NCBI RefSeq assembly: GCF_001297125.1
Contig: NZ_LHPC01000018.1
Location: forward strand, 19,970-83,969
Reading direction: 5' to 3'
Origin: Pseudomonas sp. RIT-PI-q
Lineage (GTDB): Bacteria > Pseudomonadota > Gammaproteobacteria > Pseudomonadales > Pseudomonadaceae
DNA length: 64,000 nucleotides
Part shown: positions 25,226-35,642 of the stretch, piece after piece
Layout of the letters: each line of letters opens with the position of its first letter
Numbering within the stretch: position 1 is the stretch's first letter
Translations under genes and position numbers: made by a program
The notes under the pieces: generated by a model
The model's database searches: none
Seen by the model: the letters and a program-made list of their open reading frames with translations, nothing else
What the model was told of the DNA's origin: nothing

Positions 25226-25939
25226 TCATGGGCACCAGTAAATCTCTAACGTAGGTTGCAAAAACGCGCGAATCGGCATGGCGGCGACATCGTCACCGGC
25301 CAATGCGGCACTCAAAGTAGTCAGTTTGGACTGACCGGAAATCGATAGAACGGTGGTCTTGGCCGAAGCCAGCAGCGCACGACTCATGGTCAGGCGCTGA
25401 TGTGGCACGGTCGGCGCCAGCATCGGGTAGCAACGGCGTGTGCCGTCGACTTTCAAGGCGTCGGCCAGGTTCGGGCTGTTCGGGAACAGTGAAGCGGTGT
25501 GCCCGTCATCGCCCATGCCGAGAATCAGCACGTCGATCGCCGGCAATTCGGCGAGCAAACGGTCGGCCTGCTCAGCCGCCTGTTCCAGGTTGGCACTGGC
25601 GCTGTAGAGGCTCAAGAATTGAGCCTTGGCCGCCGGGCCTTGCAACAGGTAGCGCTTGAGCAGACCGGCATTGCTGTCGGCGTGCTCAACCGGCACCCAG
25701 CGCTCGTCGGCCAGGGTGACGACAACCTTGGACCAGTCGAGTTTTTGCTTGGCCAGGTTCTGGAAAAACGCCACCGGGCTGCGTCCACCGGAGACCACCA
25801 GCGTTGCAGTACCGCGAGCGTCGATGGCGTCACTCAGTTGCTTGGCCACATTCAGCGCCAAACCATCGGCCAGTAGCACCGGGCTCTTGAACTCATGAGC
25901 GCTGACGCCCTGAGGCAGTTTCAATTCAGATATCGCCAT
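25226..25939 (-). CDS. pgl: 6-phosphogluconolactonase
   Basis: 237 residues from the ATG at 25939, with GGAGG 7 nt upstream; an ATG at 25954 is also in frame. Hydrolyses 6-phosphogluconolactone in the cytoplasm. NagB/RpiA-like fold: [13 protein letters not shown] phosphate loop, TLADERWVP, and [16 protein letters not shown] with catalytic His. It overlaps the 3' end of zwf by 14 nt and is followed by eda after 17 nt, so all three are one operon. Confidence 0.94.
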   Translation of the reverse strand: MAISELKLPQGVSAHEFKSPVLLADGLALNVAKQLSDAIDARGTATLVVSGGRSPVAFFQNLAKQKLDWSKVVVTLADERWVPVEHADSNAGLLKRYLLQGPAAKAQFLSLYSASANLEQAAEQADRLLAELPAIDVLILGMGDDGHTASLFPNSPNLADALKVDGTRRCYPMLAPTVPHQRLTMSRALLASAKTTVLSISGQSKLTTLSAALAGDDVAAMPIRAFLQPTLEIYWCP

Positions 25940-27392
25940 ACCACGACCTCCCATCCCGCGTGATCAGTGCAATGGAGCTCATTGGTCCCCAGGAGCCGGC
26001 CGCGTACGGCTTGGGCGCATCACCGGATTTTTTCCACCCGGCGATCAACTGGTCACACCACTTCCACGCGGCTTCGATTTCATCTTTACGGACAAACAGA
26101 TTCTGATTGCCGCGCATCACTTCCAGTAACAACCGCTCGTAGGCATCGGGAATCCGTGCGCTACGCCAGGTATCGGAAAAATTCAGCTGCAACGGACCGC
26201 TGCGCAGCTGCATGCCCTTGTCCAGGCCTTGTTCTTTGGTCATCACGCGCAAGGAAATGCCTTCATCCGGTTGCAGGCGGATAATCAGCTTGTTGCTGAT
26301 TTGCAGGCGCTGCTCGGGGGCGAAGATGTAGTGCGACGGTTCCTTGAAGTGGATGACGATCTGCGACAGCTTCTGCGGCATGCGTTTGCCGGTGCGCAGG
26401 TAAAACGGTACGCCGGCCCAACGCCAGTTGCGGATGTCGGCACGCAGGGCGACGAAGGTTTCGGTGTCGCTCTGGGTGTTGGAGTTGGGCTCTTCCAGGT
26501 AACCGGGCACCGGTTTGCCTTCGCTGTAGCCGGCAATGTACTGGCCGCGCACCACTTGCGTGGTCAGGCCTTCCGGGCTGATCGGCGCCAGCGCCTTGAG
26601 CACTTTGACTTTCTCGTCACGGATGCTGTCGGCGGACAGGTCGGCCGGCGGGTCCATGGCGATCAGGCAGAGCAGTTGCAGCAGGTGATTCTGGATCATG
26701 TCCCGCAGCTGGCCAGCCTTGTCGAAGTAGCCCCAGCGGCCTTCGATCCCGACCTTCTCGGCCACGGTAATTTCCACGTGGGAGATGTAATTCTGGTTCC
26801 ACTGGGTTTCGAACAGGCTGTTGGCGAAACGCAGGGCGATCAGGTTTTGAACGGTCTCTTTGCCCAGGTAGTGGTCGATGCGGTAAGTGCGGTTCTCCGG
26901 GAAGAACTGCGCCACGGCGTCGTTGACCTTGCGCGAGGACTCCAGGTCCGAACCGATGGGTTTTTCCAGCACCACGCGGGTGTTTTCCGCCAGGCCGACC
27001 TTCGACAGGTTCTCGCAGATCGCGCCGTAAACCGCTGCCGGGGTGGCGAAATAGGCAATGACCCGTTGCGCGCTACCGGCCATCTCCGCCAGGGCGACGT
27101 AATCGTCAGCCTTGAGGAAATCGACGTGTAGGTAGCTCAGGCGCGACAGGAAACGTTCGACCACGGCTTCGTCCAGTTCTGCACCGACGTAGCGGCGCAG
27201 CTCAGAGGCGATGAACGCCAGATGCTCCTGTTCGCTGCCAGGCTCACGGGCCAGCGCGATAACTCGCGTGTCCTCGTGCAAGAGGCCTGCGCCGTCGAGT
27301 TGATAGAGGGCAGGAAACAGCTTGCGCAAGGCCAGGTCGCCAAGGGCGCCGAACAAGGCAAAGGTGCACGGTTCAACCGTAATCGAAGGCAT
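25926..27392 (-). CDS. zwf: Glucose-6-phosphate 1-dehydrogenase
   Basis: 488 residues, normal length. Oxidises glucose-6-phosphate with NAD(P)+ as the entry step to the Entner-Doudoroff pathway. Nucleotide-binding [11 protein letters not shown] at 14-24 (Ala in place of the usual Ser of GASGDL) and the active-site RIDHYLGKE at 171-179 are intact, as is [10 protein letters not shown]. First gene of zwf-pgl-eda, divergent from hexR. A palindrome at 27458-27473 is a candidate HexR operator, and an A-rich motif just before the start codon suggests Crc/Hfq control. Confidence 0.95.
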   Translation of the reverse strand: MPSITVEPCTFALFGALGDLALRKLFPALYQLDGAGLLHEDTRVIALAREPGSEQEHLAFIASELRRYVGAELDEAVVERFLSRLSYLHVDFLKADDYVALAEMAGSAQRVIAYFATPAAVYGAICENLSKVGLAENTRVVLEKPIGSDLESSRKVNDAVAQFFPENRTYRIDHYLGKETVQNLIALRFANSLFETQWNQNYISHVEITVAEKVGIEGRWGYFDKAGQLRDMIQNHLLQLLCLIAMDPPADLSADSIRDEKVKVLKALAPISPEGLTTQVVRGQYIAGYSEGKPVPGYLEEPNSNTQSDTETFVALRADIRNWRWAGVPFYLRTGKRMPQKLSQIVIHFKEPSHYIFAPEQRLQISNKLIIRLQPDEGISLRVMTKEQGLDKGMQLRSGPLQLNFSDTWRSARIPDAYERLLLEVMRGNQNLFVRKDEIEAAWKWCDQLIAGWKKSGDAPKPYAAGSWGPMSSIALITRDGRSWYGDI

Positions 27393-27394
27393 GA

Positions 27395-27407
27395 TGTTTG
27401 TTCTTTT
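27395..27407 (-). promoter_or_regulatory. A-rich Crc/Hfq-type motif at zwf start
   Basis: Minus strand reads AAAAGAACAAACA directly upstream of the zwf ATG, resembling the AAnAAnAA catabolite-repression motif and covering the place of a ribosome-binding site. Weaker match than at gtsA. Confidence 0.4.
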
Positions 27408-27457
27408 ATCAAGTTAAGCTACAAATACCTTTTTTCAAGGCATCACTCAAGGGAAAA

Positions 27458-27473
27458 TGTAGTAATAACCACA
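27458..27473. promoter_or_regulatory. Candidate HexR operator between zwf and hexR
   Basis: TGTAGTAATAACCACA is a near-palindrome (TGTrGT-N4-ACyACA) placed between the divergent zwf and hexR genes. HexR of Pseudomonas is known to control zwf; the site is related to, but not identical with, the TTGT-N7-ACAA form seen at edd/gap. Confidence 0.5.
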
Positions 27474-27609
27474 ACATTTTCGCAAAATACAGATTCCGAG
27501 TGGTGGTCGGTCGGAGCCATCAGTAGGATAGGCCACCGTTACGGGCCGCATCAAAGGCCCTTTTTGCATAGCAGACCGCTTGTTTGCGCTGCTGACTTAA
27601 GGAACATCT

Positions 27610-28479
27610 ATGGACCGCGTGCGAAATTTACTGGAACAGATCCAGAATCGCCTTGAAGACCTGAACAAGGCCGAACGCAAAGTCGCCGAAGTGATCCTGC
27701 TCAACCCACAGCAGGCCACCCGGTTCAGCATCGCCGCCCTCGCCCAGGCCTCAAAAGTCAGCGAGCCGACAGTCAACCGTTTCTGCCGTTCGTTCGGCGT
27801 CAGCGGTTACCCGGAACTCAAGCTGCAATTGGCGCAAAGCCTGGCCAGTGGCGCGGCGTATGTCAGCCGTGCGGTCGAGGCCGATGACAATCCCGAGGCG
27901 TACACGAAAAAGATCTTCGGCAGCGCCATCGCCTCGCTGGACAGTGCCTTGCAGGCGCTGGACCCGAACCTGATCAGCCGCGCCGTCGACCTGTTGATCC
28001 AGGCCCGGCAGATCCACTTCTTCGGCCTCGGTGCCTCGGCCCCGGTGGCGCTGGATGCGCAGCACAAGTTTTTCCGTTTCAACCTGGCCGTCACCGCCCA
28101 TGCGGACGTGCTGATGCAGCGGATGATTGCGTCGGTGGCCCACACTGGCGAGCTGTTCGTGATCATTTCCTACACCGGCCGCACCCGCGAACTGGTGGAA
28201 GTGGCGCGCATTGCCCGGGAAAACGGCGCTTCGGTGCTGGGCCTGACGGCCGAGGGTTCGCCATTGGCCAAAGCCAGTACGTTGAGCCTGAACATTCCGT
28301 TGCCGGAAGACACCGACATCTATATGCCGATGACCTCGCGGATCATTCAGCTGACGGTGCTGGATGTGCTGGCGACCGGCATGACCTTGCGTCGGGGCGT
28401 GGACTTCCAGCCGCATTTGCGCAAGATCAAGGAAAGCCTGAATGCCAGTCGGTATCCGATTGGGGATGAGTTCAATTAG
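27610..28479 (+). CDS. hexR: HexR, RpiR-family repressor of glucose catabolism
   Basis: 289 residues: N-terminal RpiR HTH (1-77, with [22 protein letters not shown] in part) and C-terminal SIS sugar-isomerase domain (~120-255, [15 protein letters not shown] and [16 protein letters not shown]). In Pseudomonas HexR binds KDPG, which releases it from the zwf, edd and gap promoters. All three target promoters are in this window. Divergent from zwf, 217 nt apart. The ATG has AAGGAAC before it. Confidence 0.95.
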   Translation: MDRVRNLLEQIQNRLEDLNKAERKVAEVILLNPQQATRFSIAALAQASKVSEPTVNRFCRSFGVSGYPELKLQLAQSLASGAAYVSRAVEADDNPEAYTKKIFGSAIASLDSALQALDPNLISRAVDLLIQARQIHFFGLGASAPVALDAQHKFFRFNLAVTAHADVLMQRMIASVAHTGELFVIISYTGRTRELVEVARIARENGASVLGLTAEGSPLAKASTLSLNIPLPEDTDIYMPMTSRIIQLTVLDVLATGMTLRRGVDFQPHLRKIKESLNASRYPIGDEFN

Positions 28480-28509
28480 GCCAGGATTTTGATTGCCTGC
28501 CCGGGCCTC

Positions 28510-28573
28510 TTCGCTGGCAAGCCAGCTCCTACAAAAGCGGTGCGCAGCCTGTAGGAGCTGGCTTGCCAGCGAA
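28510..28573. repeat. REPIN (GTAGGAGCTGGCTTGCCAGC family)
   Basis: Perfect 24-bp inverted arms at 28510-28533 and 28550-28573, 16-nt loop, between convergent hexR and the mutarotase gene. Confidence 0.9.
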
Positions 28574-28586
28574 GGCGCCAGCCACC

Positions 28587-29459
28587 TCAACACATCACTT
28601 GAGCCAAACCGCCAACCCGCGCCTGCAAACTCAAATGCGCCCGCTCCCCCGGCGCCAGGCTCAGGCTATCCGTCCCACCGCTGGCCGCTTCCACGCAGAC
28701 AAACTCGCACACCTCATTCCAGCTCACCCCCAATAACGGCCGCGAACCCGGATGCCAAACCACGGTGTCGGCATGGTCGCCGGTGTCGATGCACAATTCC
28801 CGCTGCCAGGCGTGGTCCTTGAGCTGCAATTCACCGTCATGCTGGAACACCCGCTGACAGCCGCCATCGACTCGAAGCTCGCCTTCCTGATGACAAACCT
28901 GACGGTTCAACTGGTCGTAACCGTGCGCCCCGTCGAGCCCAGACAGCGCTATCTCACCAACGTCACCAATACGCCAATACGCGTGCAACGCCTGACTCAA
29001 TTGGCACGGCAGGCTGTCCTGATGCTCGGTGCTCAGGCGTAAATCCATACGTTCGCCAAGGTGTGCATGCAGGTCCACTTGCCAGTCGCATAGCTGAAGC
29101 TGCCAATGCAGGCGCACGCCATCGTCGTCATGGCGGCTGTCGATCAGCTTCCAGTCGATCAACCGAGCCCAACCATGGGACGGCCAGGCGTTTTCACTCG
29201 GATGCCGGCCATACCACGGCCAACACACCGGCACACCGCCGCGAATCGCCCCGACCTGTGGCCACTTCGCCGCGCACCACAACCAGGGTTTCTGGCCCTT
29301 GGGCTGGAAGTGCAGCAACTGCGCGCCCTGCCGACTGAACACCGCCTGACACAGCGGATGGTCGATCACCAGCACATCGCGCTTCTGATAGCGCTCCCAC
29401 GCAAACACCGGACGTTCGCGCAAGGATTTGAAGAAGCGTTGTAGCGGATGCTCATGCAT
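28587..29459 (-). CDS. D-hexose-6-phosphate mutarotase (YeaD-like)
   Basis: 290 residues. Aldose-1-epimerase superfamily, the glucose-6-phosphate-1-epimerase branch: GAQLLHFQPKGQKPWLW, IRGGVPVCWPWYG and HGWARLIDW are the conserved sugar-binding stretches, with the catalytic His in HAYWRIG and Glu/Asn near SWNEVCEF. It would speed interconversion of glucose-6-phosphate anomers for Zwf. It follows oprB on the same strand after a terminator-like hairpin, as commonly found in Pseudomonas glucose clusters. Confidence 0.88.
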   Translation of the reverse strand: MHEHPLQRFFKSLRERPVFAWERYQKRDVLVIDHPLCQAVFSRQGAQLLHFQPKGQKPWLWCAAKWPQVGAIRGGVPVCWPWYGRHPSENAWPSHGWARLIDWKLIDSRHDDDGVRLHWQLQLCDWQVDLHAHLGERMDLRLSTEHQDSLPCQLSQALHAYWRIGDVGEIALSGLDGAHGYDQLNRQVCHQEGELRVDGGCQRVFQHDGELQLKDHAWQRELCIDTGDHADTVVWHPGSRPLLGVSWNEVCEFVCVEAASGGTDSLSLAPGERAHLSLQARVGGLAQVMC

Positions 29460-29506
29460 GTGCCACGGTCCTGAAAATCATCTGTCACCCGGGGTGCGCC
29501 GCCCCC

Positions 29507-29541
29507 AAAAAAAAGCGGACAGCCTGGGCTGTCCGCAAAAA
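29507..29541 (-). terminator. Intrinsic terminator after oprB
   Basis: GCGGACAGCC/GGCTGTCCGC stem (29515-29536) with a 2-nt loop; on the minus strand it is followed by eight T. It lies 34 nt past the oprB stop, inside the spacing to the mutarotase gene, so that gene depends on readthrough or its own promoter. Confidence 0.9.
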
Positions 29542-29574
29542 TGCGCACATAGAGAGGAGCTTATCGCAACAGCG

Positions 29575-30921
29575 TTAGAACACCGACTGAATTTTCAGGC
29601 CGGCGACCAGCGCGTTATCAACTTCATCAACACCACCTGGGTGAGTGATGTATTGCAGGTTAGGACGCACAGTCAGCCAGTTGGTAACGTGGAAGCCGTA
29701 GTTGACCTCGTAGTTGTACTCGGTGGAACGCAGTGGCGCGAACAGTGGATCTTCGTAGTTGGTGACGCCATTGGCGGCGTTGGTCAGCTCAGCGTTTTTC
29801 TTCACGTCATCGTTGACATGGATACGGGCGAAACCGATCCCCATGTCATCTTTCGGACGTGCATCGAACGGGCCTTTGTACACAAACATCAGCGACTGGT
29901 AGTTGTCGACGATGTTGGTGTCCTTGTCGTGGAAAGTGGCGTTGGCCGCGATGTTCAGACCGCGGGAAGCGTCACCGTTGTGGCTGGTGAGTTGTTGCTG
30001 CGCAACGAACCAGTAGCCGTGCTTGCTGCTGTGGCTGCGGAAGGCGTTGCCACTGGTGGCCGCATCATCGCCGTTGTCGTCTTCACGAACGTCATCAGCC
30101 TTGGCCGTGCTTTTGTAGTAACCGACACGGTATTCGCCCGGCAGATTGCCAGGGTTAGGCAACCAGACCAACTCGACCGGCAAGACGGTGCCCGCCGTAC
30201 CACTGCCGCTGAGCTTGAAGCCGTTACCGTGCTCCAGTTGCGTCGGGTTCTGGTTGTACGCGCCGATCTGCGCATAGAACTCAGGCGAGATGTTGTACTT
30301 GACGCGGATCGCGGCCTGGCTGATCGGCCAGTTGTACCAGATGTTGGTCGCCCAGTTACCCACCTGGGAACCGCAGAAGGCCAGGTTCTGGAACTCGCAC
30401 GGGAAGGTGTTGAAGTCTTCGCCTTCGCCGAAGTAACCGGCCTTGACGTCCAGTTTGTTGTCGAAGAACTGGTGCTTGATCCACAGTTGGGTCAGACGGA
30501 CCATGTGGCCACGACCGTAGACTTCCTGCGAGGAACTCAAGGTGCCGGCACGCGGGTCGCCCACACGGTCATTGGAGATGTTTTCACCGTTACGGTTGGT
30601 GAACTGGACCTTGGCCTGGGTGTTATCCCAACCGAACAGTTTTTGCAGGTCCAGCGCCGCGCCCAGGCCAAACTGGTCGGCGTAACGCGCAGTCTTGTCG
30701 TTGTTGAAGCCGCCGTGGAGGTTGCCACCCACTTCACCGACGTAGTCCATTTTGATGTCGATGCCTTGCTCGATCAGCTTGGTTCGTTCTCCACCCCAAT
30801 CACCGGTCATCCACTCAGAATCGGCGCTGAACGCGTCAGCCGCGTGCACACTACCGGCCAGCATCATTGCCGCAACGGCTGACAACTGGCAGATAAGCTG
30901 AGCGTTGTTCTTCTTCTTCAT
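29575..30921 (-). CDS. oprB: Carbohydrate-selective porin OprB
   Basis: 448 residues. Signal peptide to about residue 27 (AGSVHAAD), then a 16-strand barrel rich in aromatic and Gly residues, ending in Phe (KIQSVF) as required for BAM-dependent outer-membrane insertion. WMTGDWGGERTKL opens the mature protein, the standard OprB start. Lets glucose cross the outer membrane for GtsABCD. Downstream of gtsD by about 220 nt, separated by a REPIN. The leader contains an A-rich Crc/Hfq-type motif. Confidence 0.95.
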   Translation of the reverse strand: MKKKNNAQLICQLSAVAAMMLAGSVHAADAFSADSEWMTGDWGGERTKLIEQGIDIKMDYVGEVGGNLHGGFNNDKTARYADQFGLGAALDLQKLFGWDNTQAKVQFTNRNGENISNDRVGDPRAGTLSSSQEVYGRGHMVRLTQLWIKHQFFDNKLDVKAGYFGEGEDFNTFPCEFQNLAFCGSQVGNWATNIWYNWPISQAAIRVKYNISPEFYAQIGAYNQNPTQLEHGNGFKLSGSGTAGTVLPVELVWLPNPGNLPGEYRVGYYKSTAKADDVREDDNGDDAATSGNAFRSHSSKHGYWFVAQQQLTSHNGDASRGLNIAANATFHDKDTNIVDNYQSLMFVYKGPFDARPKDDMGIGFARIHVNDDVKKNAELTNAANGVTNYEDPLFAPLRSTEYNYEVNYGFHVTNWLTVRPNLQYITHPGGVDEVDNALVAGLKIQSVF

Positions 30922-30934
30922 CCCTACATCCTCG

Positions 30935-30947
30935 TTTTATTGTTATT
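30935..30947 (-). promoter_or_regulatory. A-rich Crc/Hfq-type motif before oprB
   Basis: Minus strand AATAACAATAAAA lies immediately upstream of the CGAGGA ribosome-binding site of oprB. It matches the repeated AAY triplet pattern recognised by Hfq with Crc in Pseudomonas. Confidence 0.55.
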
Positions 30948-31030
30948 AACTGTTTTTATCTAACGCGGTTACATCAAGTGCAGTGCGCGTCAGGCCTCAC
31001 ACCGCGTATTCCCCTGGTGGAGTGAACTCC

Positions 31031-31116
31031 TGTGGGAGCTGGCTTGCCTGCGATGGCATCAATCCGGTTCGACGTCGAACCGAGGCGCCTGCATCGCGGG
31101 CAAGCCCGCTCCCACA
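31031..31116. repeat. REPIN (GTGGGAGC..GGCTTGCC..GCGATG family)
   Basis: Inverted arms of about 25 bp (31031-31055 and 31092-31116) with two mismatches, between gtsD and oprB. Confidence 0.88.
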
Positions 31117-31140
31117 TGACCGCATTCCAACATTTGATTT

Positions 31141-32301
<1,161 letters not shown>

Positions 32302-32303
32302 GA

Positions 32304-33149
32304 TTACCCCTTGACTGCGCCGGCCGTCAGCCCGCGCACGAAATACTTGCCTGCGACCACATAGACCAGCAGGGTCGGCAGCCCGGCGATCATCGCCGCC
32401 GCCATATCAACGTTATATTCCTTGGCCCCGGTACTGGTGTTGACCAAGTTGTTCAACGCCACCGTGATCGGTTGCGAATCACCGCTGGAGAACACCACGC
32501 CGAACAGGAAGTCGTTCCAGATCTGAGTGAACTGCCAGATCAGGCAGACCATGATGATCGGGGTGGACATCGGCAGGATGATCAAGCGGAAGATGGTGAA
32601 GAAACCCGCGCCATCCAGCCGCGCCGCCTTCACCAGCGCGTCGGGAAAGCTGACGTAGTAGTTACGGAAAAACAGCGTGGTGAACGCCAGGCCGTAGACC
32701 ACATGCACGAACACCAGGCCCGTGGTGGTGCTGGCCAGGCCCATCTTGCCGAGGGTGAACGAGGCCGGCAGCAGGACGGTCTGGAACGGCAGGAAGCAAC
32801 CGAACAGCAGCAGGCCGAAGAACAACTGCGAACCACGAAAGCGCCACATCGACAGCACATAGCCGTTCAGCGCACCGATGGCGGTGGAGATCAGCACCGC
32901 CGGGACGGTGATCTTGATCGAGTTCCAGAAATACCCGTCGACCGTGGCCCAGGCCTTGACCCAGCCAATGCCGCTGACCACGGTCGGCCAGCTCAGCAGG
33001 TTGCCGGTGTTGATGTCTTCCGGCGTCTTGAAACTGGTCAACAGCATGACCACCAGCGGAATCAGGTAAAGCAATACGGCAAGGATCAGCACGCCGTAGA
33101 TCGCGATGCGACTCAGGCTGATAGAAGGTTTGGCAGCGAAACTAGTCAT
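32304..33149 (-). CDS. gtsC: Glucose ABC transporter permease
   Basis: 281 residues, six membrane helices, MalG-type. The EAA-like loop (ALVKAARLDGAGFFTIFRLIILP, in part) for contact with the ATPase is near residue 190. The gene overlaps gtsB by 8 nt, and gtsD begins 2 nt downstream. Confidence 0.94.
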   Translation of the reverse strand: MTSFAAKPSISLSRIAIYGVLILAVLLYLIPLVVMLLTSFKTPEDINTGNLLSWPTVVSGIGWVKAWATVDGYFWNSIKITVPAVLISTAIGALNGYVLSMWRFRGSQLFFGLLLFGCFLPFQTVLLPASFTLGKMGLASTTTGLVFVHVVYGLAFTTLFFRNYYVSFPDALVKAARLDGAGFFTIFRLIILPMSTPIIMVCLIWQFTQIWNDFLFGVVFSSGDSQPITVALNNLVNTSTGAKEYNVDMAAAMIAGLPTLLVYVVAGKYFVRGLTAGAVKG

Positions 33150-34050
33150 GACGCTTGGTCCTCAGCTCGGAGTACAGGTAAGGCACGATGATTGCGAGAA
33201 TCGCACCGAGCATCAGAATCGCACTGGCCGAGCCCATGCCCATCTGGCCGCGACTGAACGTAAAGGAATACATGAACATCGCAGGCAGGTCGGAGGAGTA
33301 ACCCGGGCCGCCAGCAGTCATTGCCGCCACCAGGTCGAAACTCTTGATCGCGATGTGGGCCAGGATCATTACCGCGCTGAAGAACACCGGGCGCAGGCTG
33401 GGCAACACCACTTTCAGGTAAATCCGCGGCATGCTCGCGCCATCGATCTGGGCGGCACGGATGATCGATTGATCAACCCCACGCAGACCGGCGAGGAACA
33501 TCGCCATGATAAAACCCGAGGCCTGCCATACCGCCGCAATCACCAGGCAATACACCACGCGGTCCGGGTCGATCAGCCAGTCCAGGCGAAAGCCTTCCCA
33601 GCCCCAGTCACGCAACAATTTGTCCAGGCCCATGCCCGGGTTGAGCAACCATTTCCAGGCCGTACCGGTGACGATCATCGAGAGCGCCATCGGGTACAGG
33701 TAAATGGTGCGGATGAAACCTTCGCGACGAATGCGCTGGTCAAGAAACACCGCCAGCAGCACACCGATCACCAGGGTGATACCGATAAACATGCCGCCGA
33801 AAACTGCCAGGTTCTTGCTCGCCACCCACCAACGGTCGTTGTCGAACAACCGCTGGTATTGCGCCAGGCCCGCCCATTTGTAAGTGGGCAGGAAGGTCGA
33901 AGTGGTGAACGACAGGACAAACGTCCAGAGGATATAGCCATAGAAGCCCACCAGGACGATGAACATGCTCGGCGCCAGCACCAGTTTGGGGAGCCAGCGC
34001 TGCAATGCATCGAACGGCGAGGCCTTGCTGAACACAGCAACAGAACTCAT
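33142..34050 (-). CDS. gtsB: Glucose ABC transporter permease
   Basis: 302 residues, six membrane helices, MalF-type but short. The coupling loop IIRAAQIDGASMPRIYLKVVLP (in part) near residue 205 pairs with GtsD. Partner of GtsC. It follows gtsA after a 170-nt gap that contains a REPIN, which in such positions may modulate mRNA stability between the abundant binding protein and the membrane subunits. Confidence 0.94.
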   Translation of the reverse strand: MSSVAVFSKASPFDALQRWLPKLVLAPSMFIVLVGFYGYILWTFVLSFTTSTFLPTYKWAGLAQYQRLFDNDRWWVASKNLAVFGGMFIGITLVIGVLLAVFLDQRIRREGFIRTIYLYPMALSMIVTGTAWKWLLNPGMGLDKLLRDWGWEGFRLDWLIDPDRVVYCLVIAAVWQASGFIMAMFLAGLRGVDQSIIRAAQIDGASMPRIYLKVVLPSLRPVFFSAVMILAHIAIKSFDLVAAMTAGGPGYSSDLPAMFMYSFTFSRGQMGMGSASAILMLGAILAIIVPYLYSELRTKRHD

Positions 34051-34093
34051 GGGAAGATCCCGTACTAGAGAAAAGGACTACTTAGGCATCCCT

Positions 34094-34197
34094 TGTGGGA
34101 GTGGGCTTCTGTGGGAGCTGGCTTGCCTGCGATGGCATCACCTCAGTGCAACTGATAAACCGAGGTGATGCCATCGCGGGCAAGCCCGGCTCCCACA
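34094..34197. repeat. REPIN with an extra truncated half-copy
   Basis: A full inverted pair 34110-34145/34162-34197 (about 36-bp arms including GGCATCACCTC, few mismatches) is preceded by a truncated start TGTGGGAGTGGGCTTC at 34094-34109. Located inside the gts operon between gtsA and gtsB. Confidence 0.85.
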
Positions 34198-34223
34198 AAA
34201 TCCCTGCCACAAGGTGCTAACGG

Positions 34224-35525
34224 TTACTTGGCCGCTTTGATAGCTGTGCCGAGTTGCTTGGCGGCCGTGGCCGGATCGGCTTTCGGGTCGTTGATGAAGT
34301 TGGTCACGACATCAAAGAACGCACCCTGTACCGCCAGCGTGGTTGCCATGTTGTGCGCCATGCTTGGCTGCAGGCCGCCGGACTTGGCGTCCGCCAGGAA
34401 GTCCTTGGCGGCGGTCTGGGCGCAGGCGTCGAAACCGTATTTGCCCATGTCGTTCAGCATGTCGATTCGAACCGGGATCGAGCCTTTGTTGATGCTGAAG
34501 ACTTTCTGGAAGTTCTCACCCAGCACGATCTTCGCAATGTCTTGCTGAGCGGCAGCAGTGCCCTTGTCTTTCTGCTTGAACACGGCCAGGGAATCGATGT
34601 TGTAGGTGAAGGCCTTGTCGGTGCCCGGGAAGGCTACGCACTCGTAGTCTTTACCGGCGACTTTCTTGGCTGCCGTCCACTCGCTCTTGGCCCAGTCACC
34701 CATGATCTGCATGCCGGCCTTGCCGTTGATGACCTTGGCCGCTTCGAGGTTCCAGTCCTGGCCTTTGCCGTCGACGTCCATGTAGGTCGCGACTTTCTTC
34801 AGCTCGGTCAGCGCCTTGACCATTTCAGGACCGGTCAGCGCAGCGTTGTCCAGATCGACCAGGGCTTTCTTGTAGCCGTCGACGCCCATGACCGAAAGCA
34901 CCACCGCTTCGAATACGGTGCTGTCCTGCCAAGGCTGGCCGCCGTGGGCCAGCGCAATGAAGCCCGCAGCCTTGAGCTTGTCGCCGGCCGCGTAGAATTC
35001 CTGAAGGGTGGTCGGGGCTTTTTCGATGCCGGCTTTCTTGAAGACTTCCGGGTTGATCCACAGCCAGTTGACGCGGTGAATGTTCACCGGCACGGCCACG
35101 TAGTCACCCTCGTACTTCACGGTATCGGAGACTTTCTTGTCGAGCAGGCTGTCCCACTTTTCGGTCTTGGCAGCGTCTTTCAACACGTCGGTGTCGAGCA
35201 GGCCGGTAGACGCCCATTCCTGGATGTCCGGACCTTTGATCTGCGCTACGCCTGGCGGGTTACCGGCCACGGCGCGGCTTTTGAGTACGGTCATGGCGGT
35301 AGCGCCACCACCACCGGCGACTGCGCCGTCCTTCCAGGTGAAGCCGTCTTTTTCGACTTGAGCCTTGAGGACATCGACCGCTGCCTTTTCACCACCAGAG
35401 GTCCACCAGTGAACGACTTCCACCGAACCTTTGGAATCGGCGGCAAGGGTACTCAACGGGAATGCAGAAAGAGGGAGCAGTGACGCGAGAGAAATGACAG
35501 TAGCGAGGCGAGAAATCGCATTCAT
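34224..35525 (-). CDS. gtsA: Glucose ABC transporter substrate-binding protein
   Basis: 433 residues. Signal peptide to about residue 29 (PLSTLAADS). Family 1 solute-binding protein: [17 protein letters not shown] at the mature start (two Trp typical of sugar stacking), MGDWAKSEW and [14 protein letters not shown] later. Captures glucose in the periplasm. First gene of gtsABCD. The mRNA leader has an AACAACAAGAA motif overlapping the ribosome-binding site, the clearest Crc/Hfq-type site in the window. The start ATG at 35525 has AAAGG at 10 nt. Confidence 0.95.
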   Translation of the reverse strand: MNAISRLATVISLASLLPLSAFPLSTLAADSKGSVEVVHWWTSGGEKAAVDVLKAQVEKDGFTWKDGAVAGGGGATAMTVLKSRAVAGNPPGVAQIKGPDIQEWASTGLLDTDVLKDAAKTEKWDSLLDKKVSDTVKYEGDYVAVPVNIHRVNWLWINPEVFKKAGIEKAPTTLQEFYAAGDKLKAAGFIALAHGGQPWQDSTVFEAVVLSVMGVDGYKKALVDLDNAALTGPEMVKALTELKKVATYMDVDGKGQDWNLEAAKVINGKAGMQIMGDWAKSEWTAAKKVAGKDYECVAFPGTDKAFTYNIDSLAVFKQKDKGTAAAQQDIAKIVLGENFQKVFSINKGSIPVRIDMLNDMGKYGFDACAQTAAKDFLADAKSGGLQPSMAHNMATTLAVQGAFFDVVTNFINDPKADPATAAKQLGTAIKAAK

Positions 35526-35537
35526 CTAGTAGTACCT

Positions 35538-35548
35538 TTCTTGTTGTT
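35538..35548 (-). promoter_or_regulatory. Crc/Hfq-type motif at the gtsA ribosome-binding site
   Basis: Minus strand AACAACAAGAA runs directly into AAAGG of the Shine-Dalgarno. It is a near-ideal AAnAAnAA catabolite-repression motif, so translation of gtsA is likely blocked by Hfq/Crc when preferred carbon sources are present. Confidence 0.65.
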
Positions 35549-35642
35549 ATGCATGCAAGTCTGGTGCTTGCGCTGCATAGGATTTTAAACAGGAGTTATC
35601 CCTTCGCAGGTAACGAAGGGACGTTCGAATGTCACCACATGG

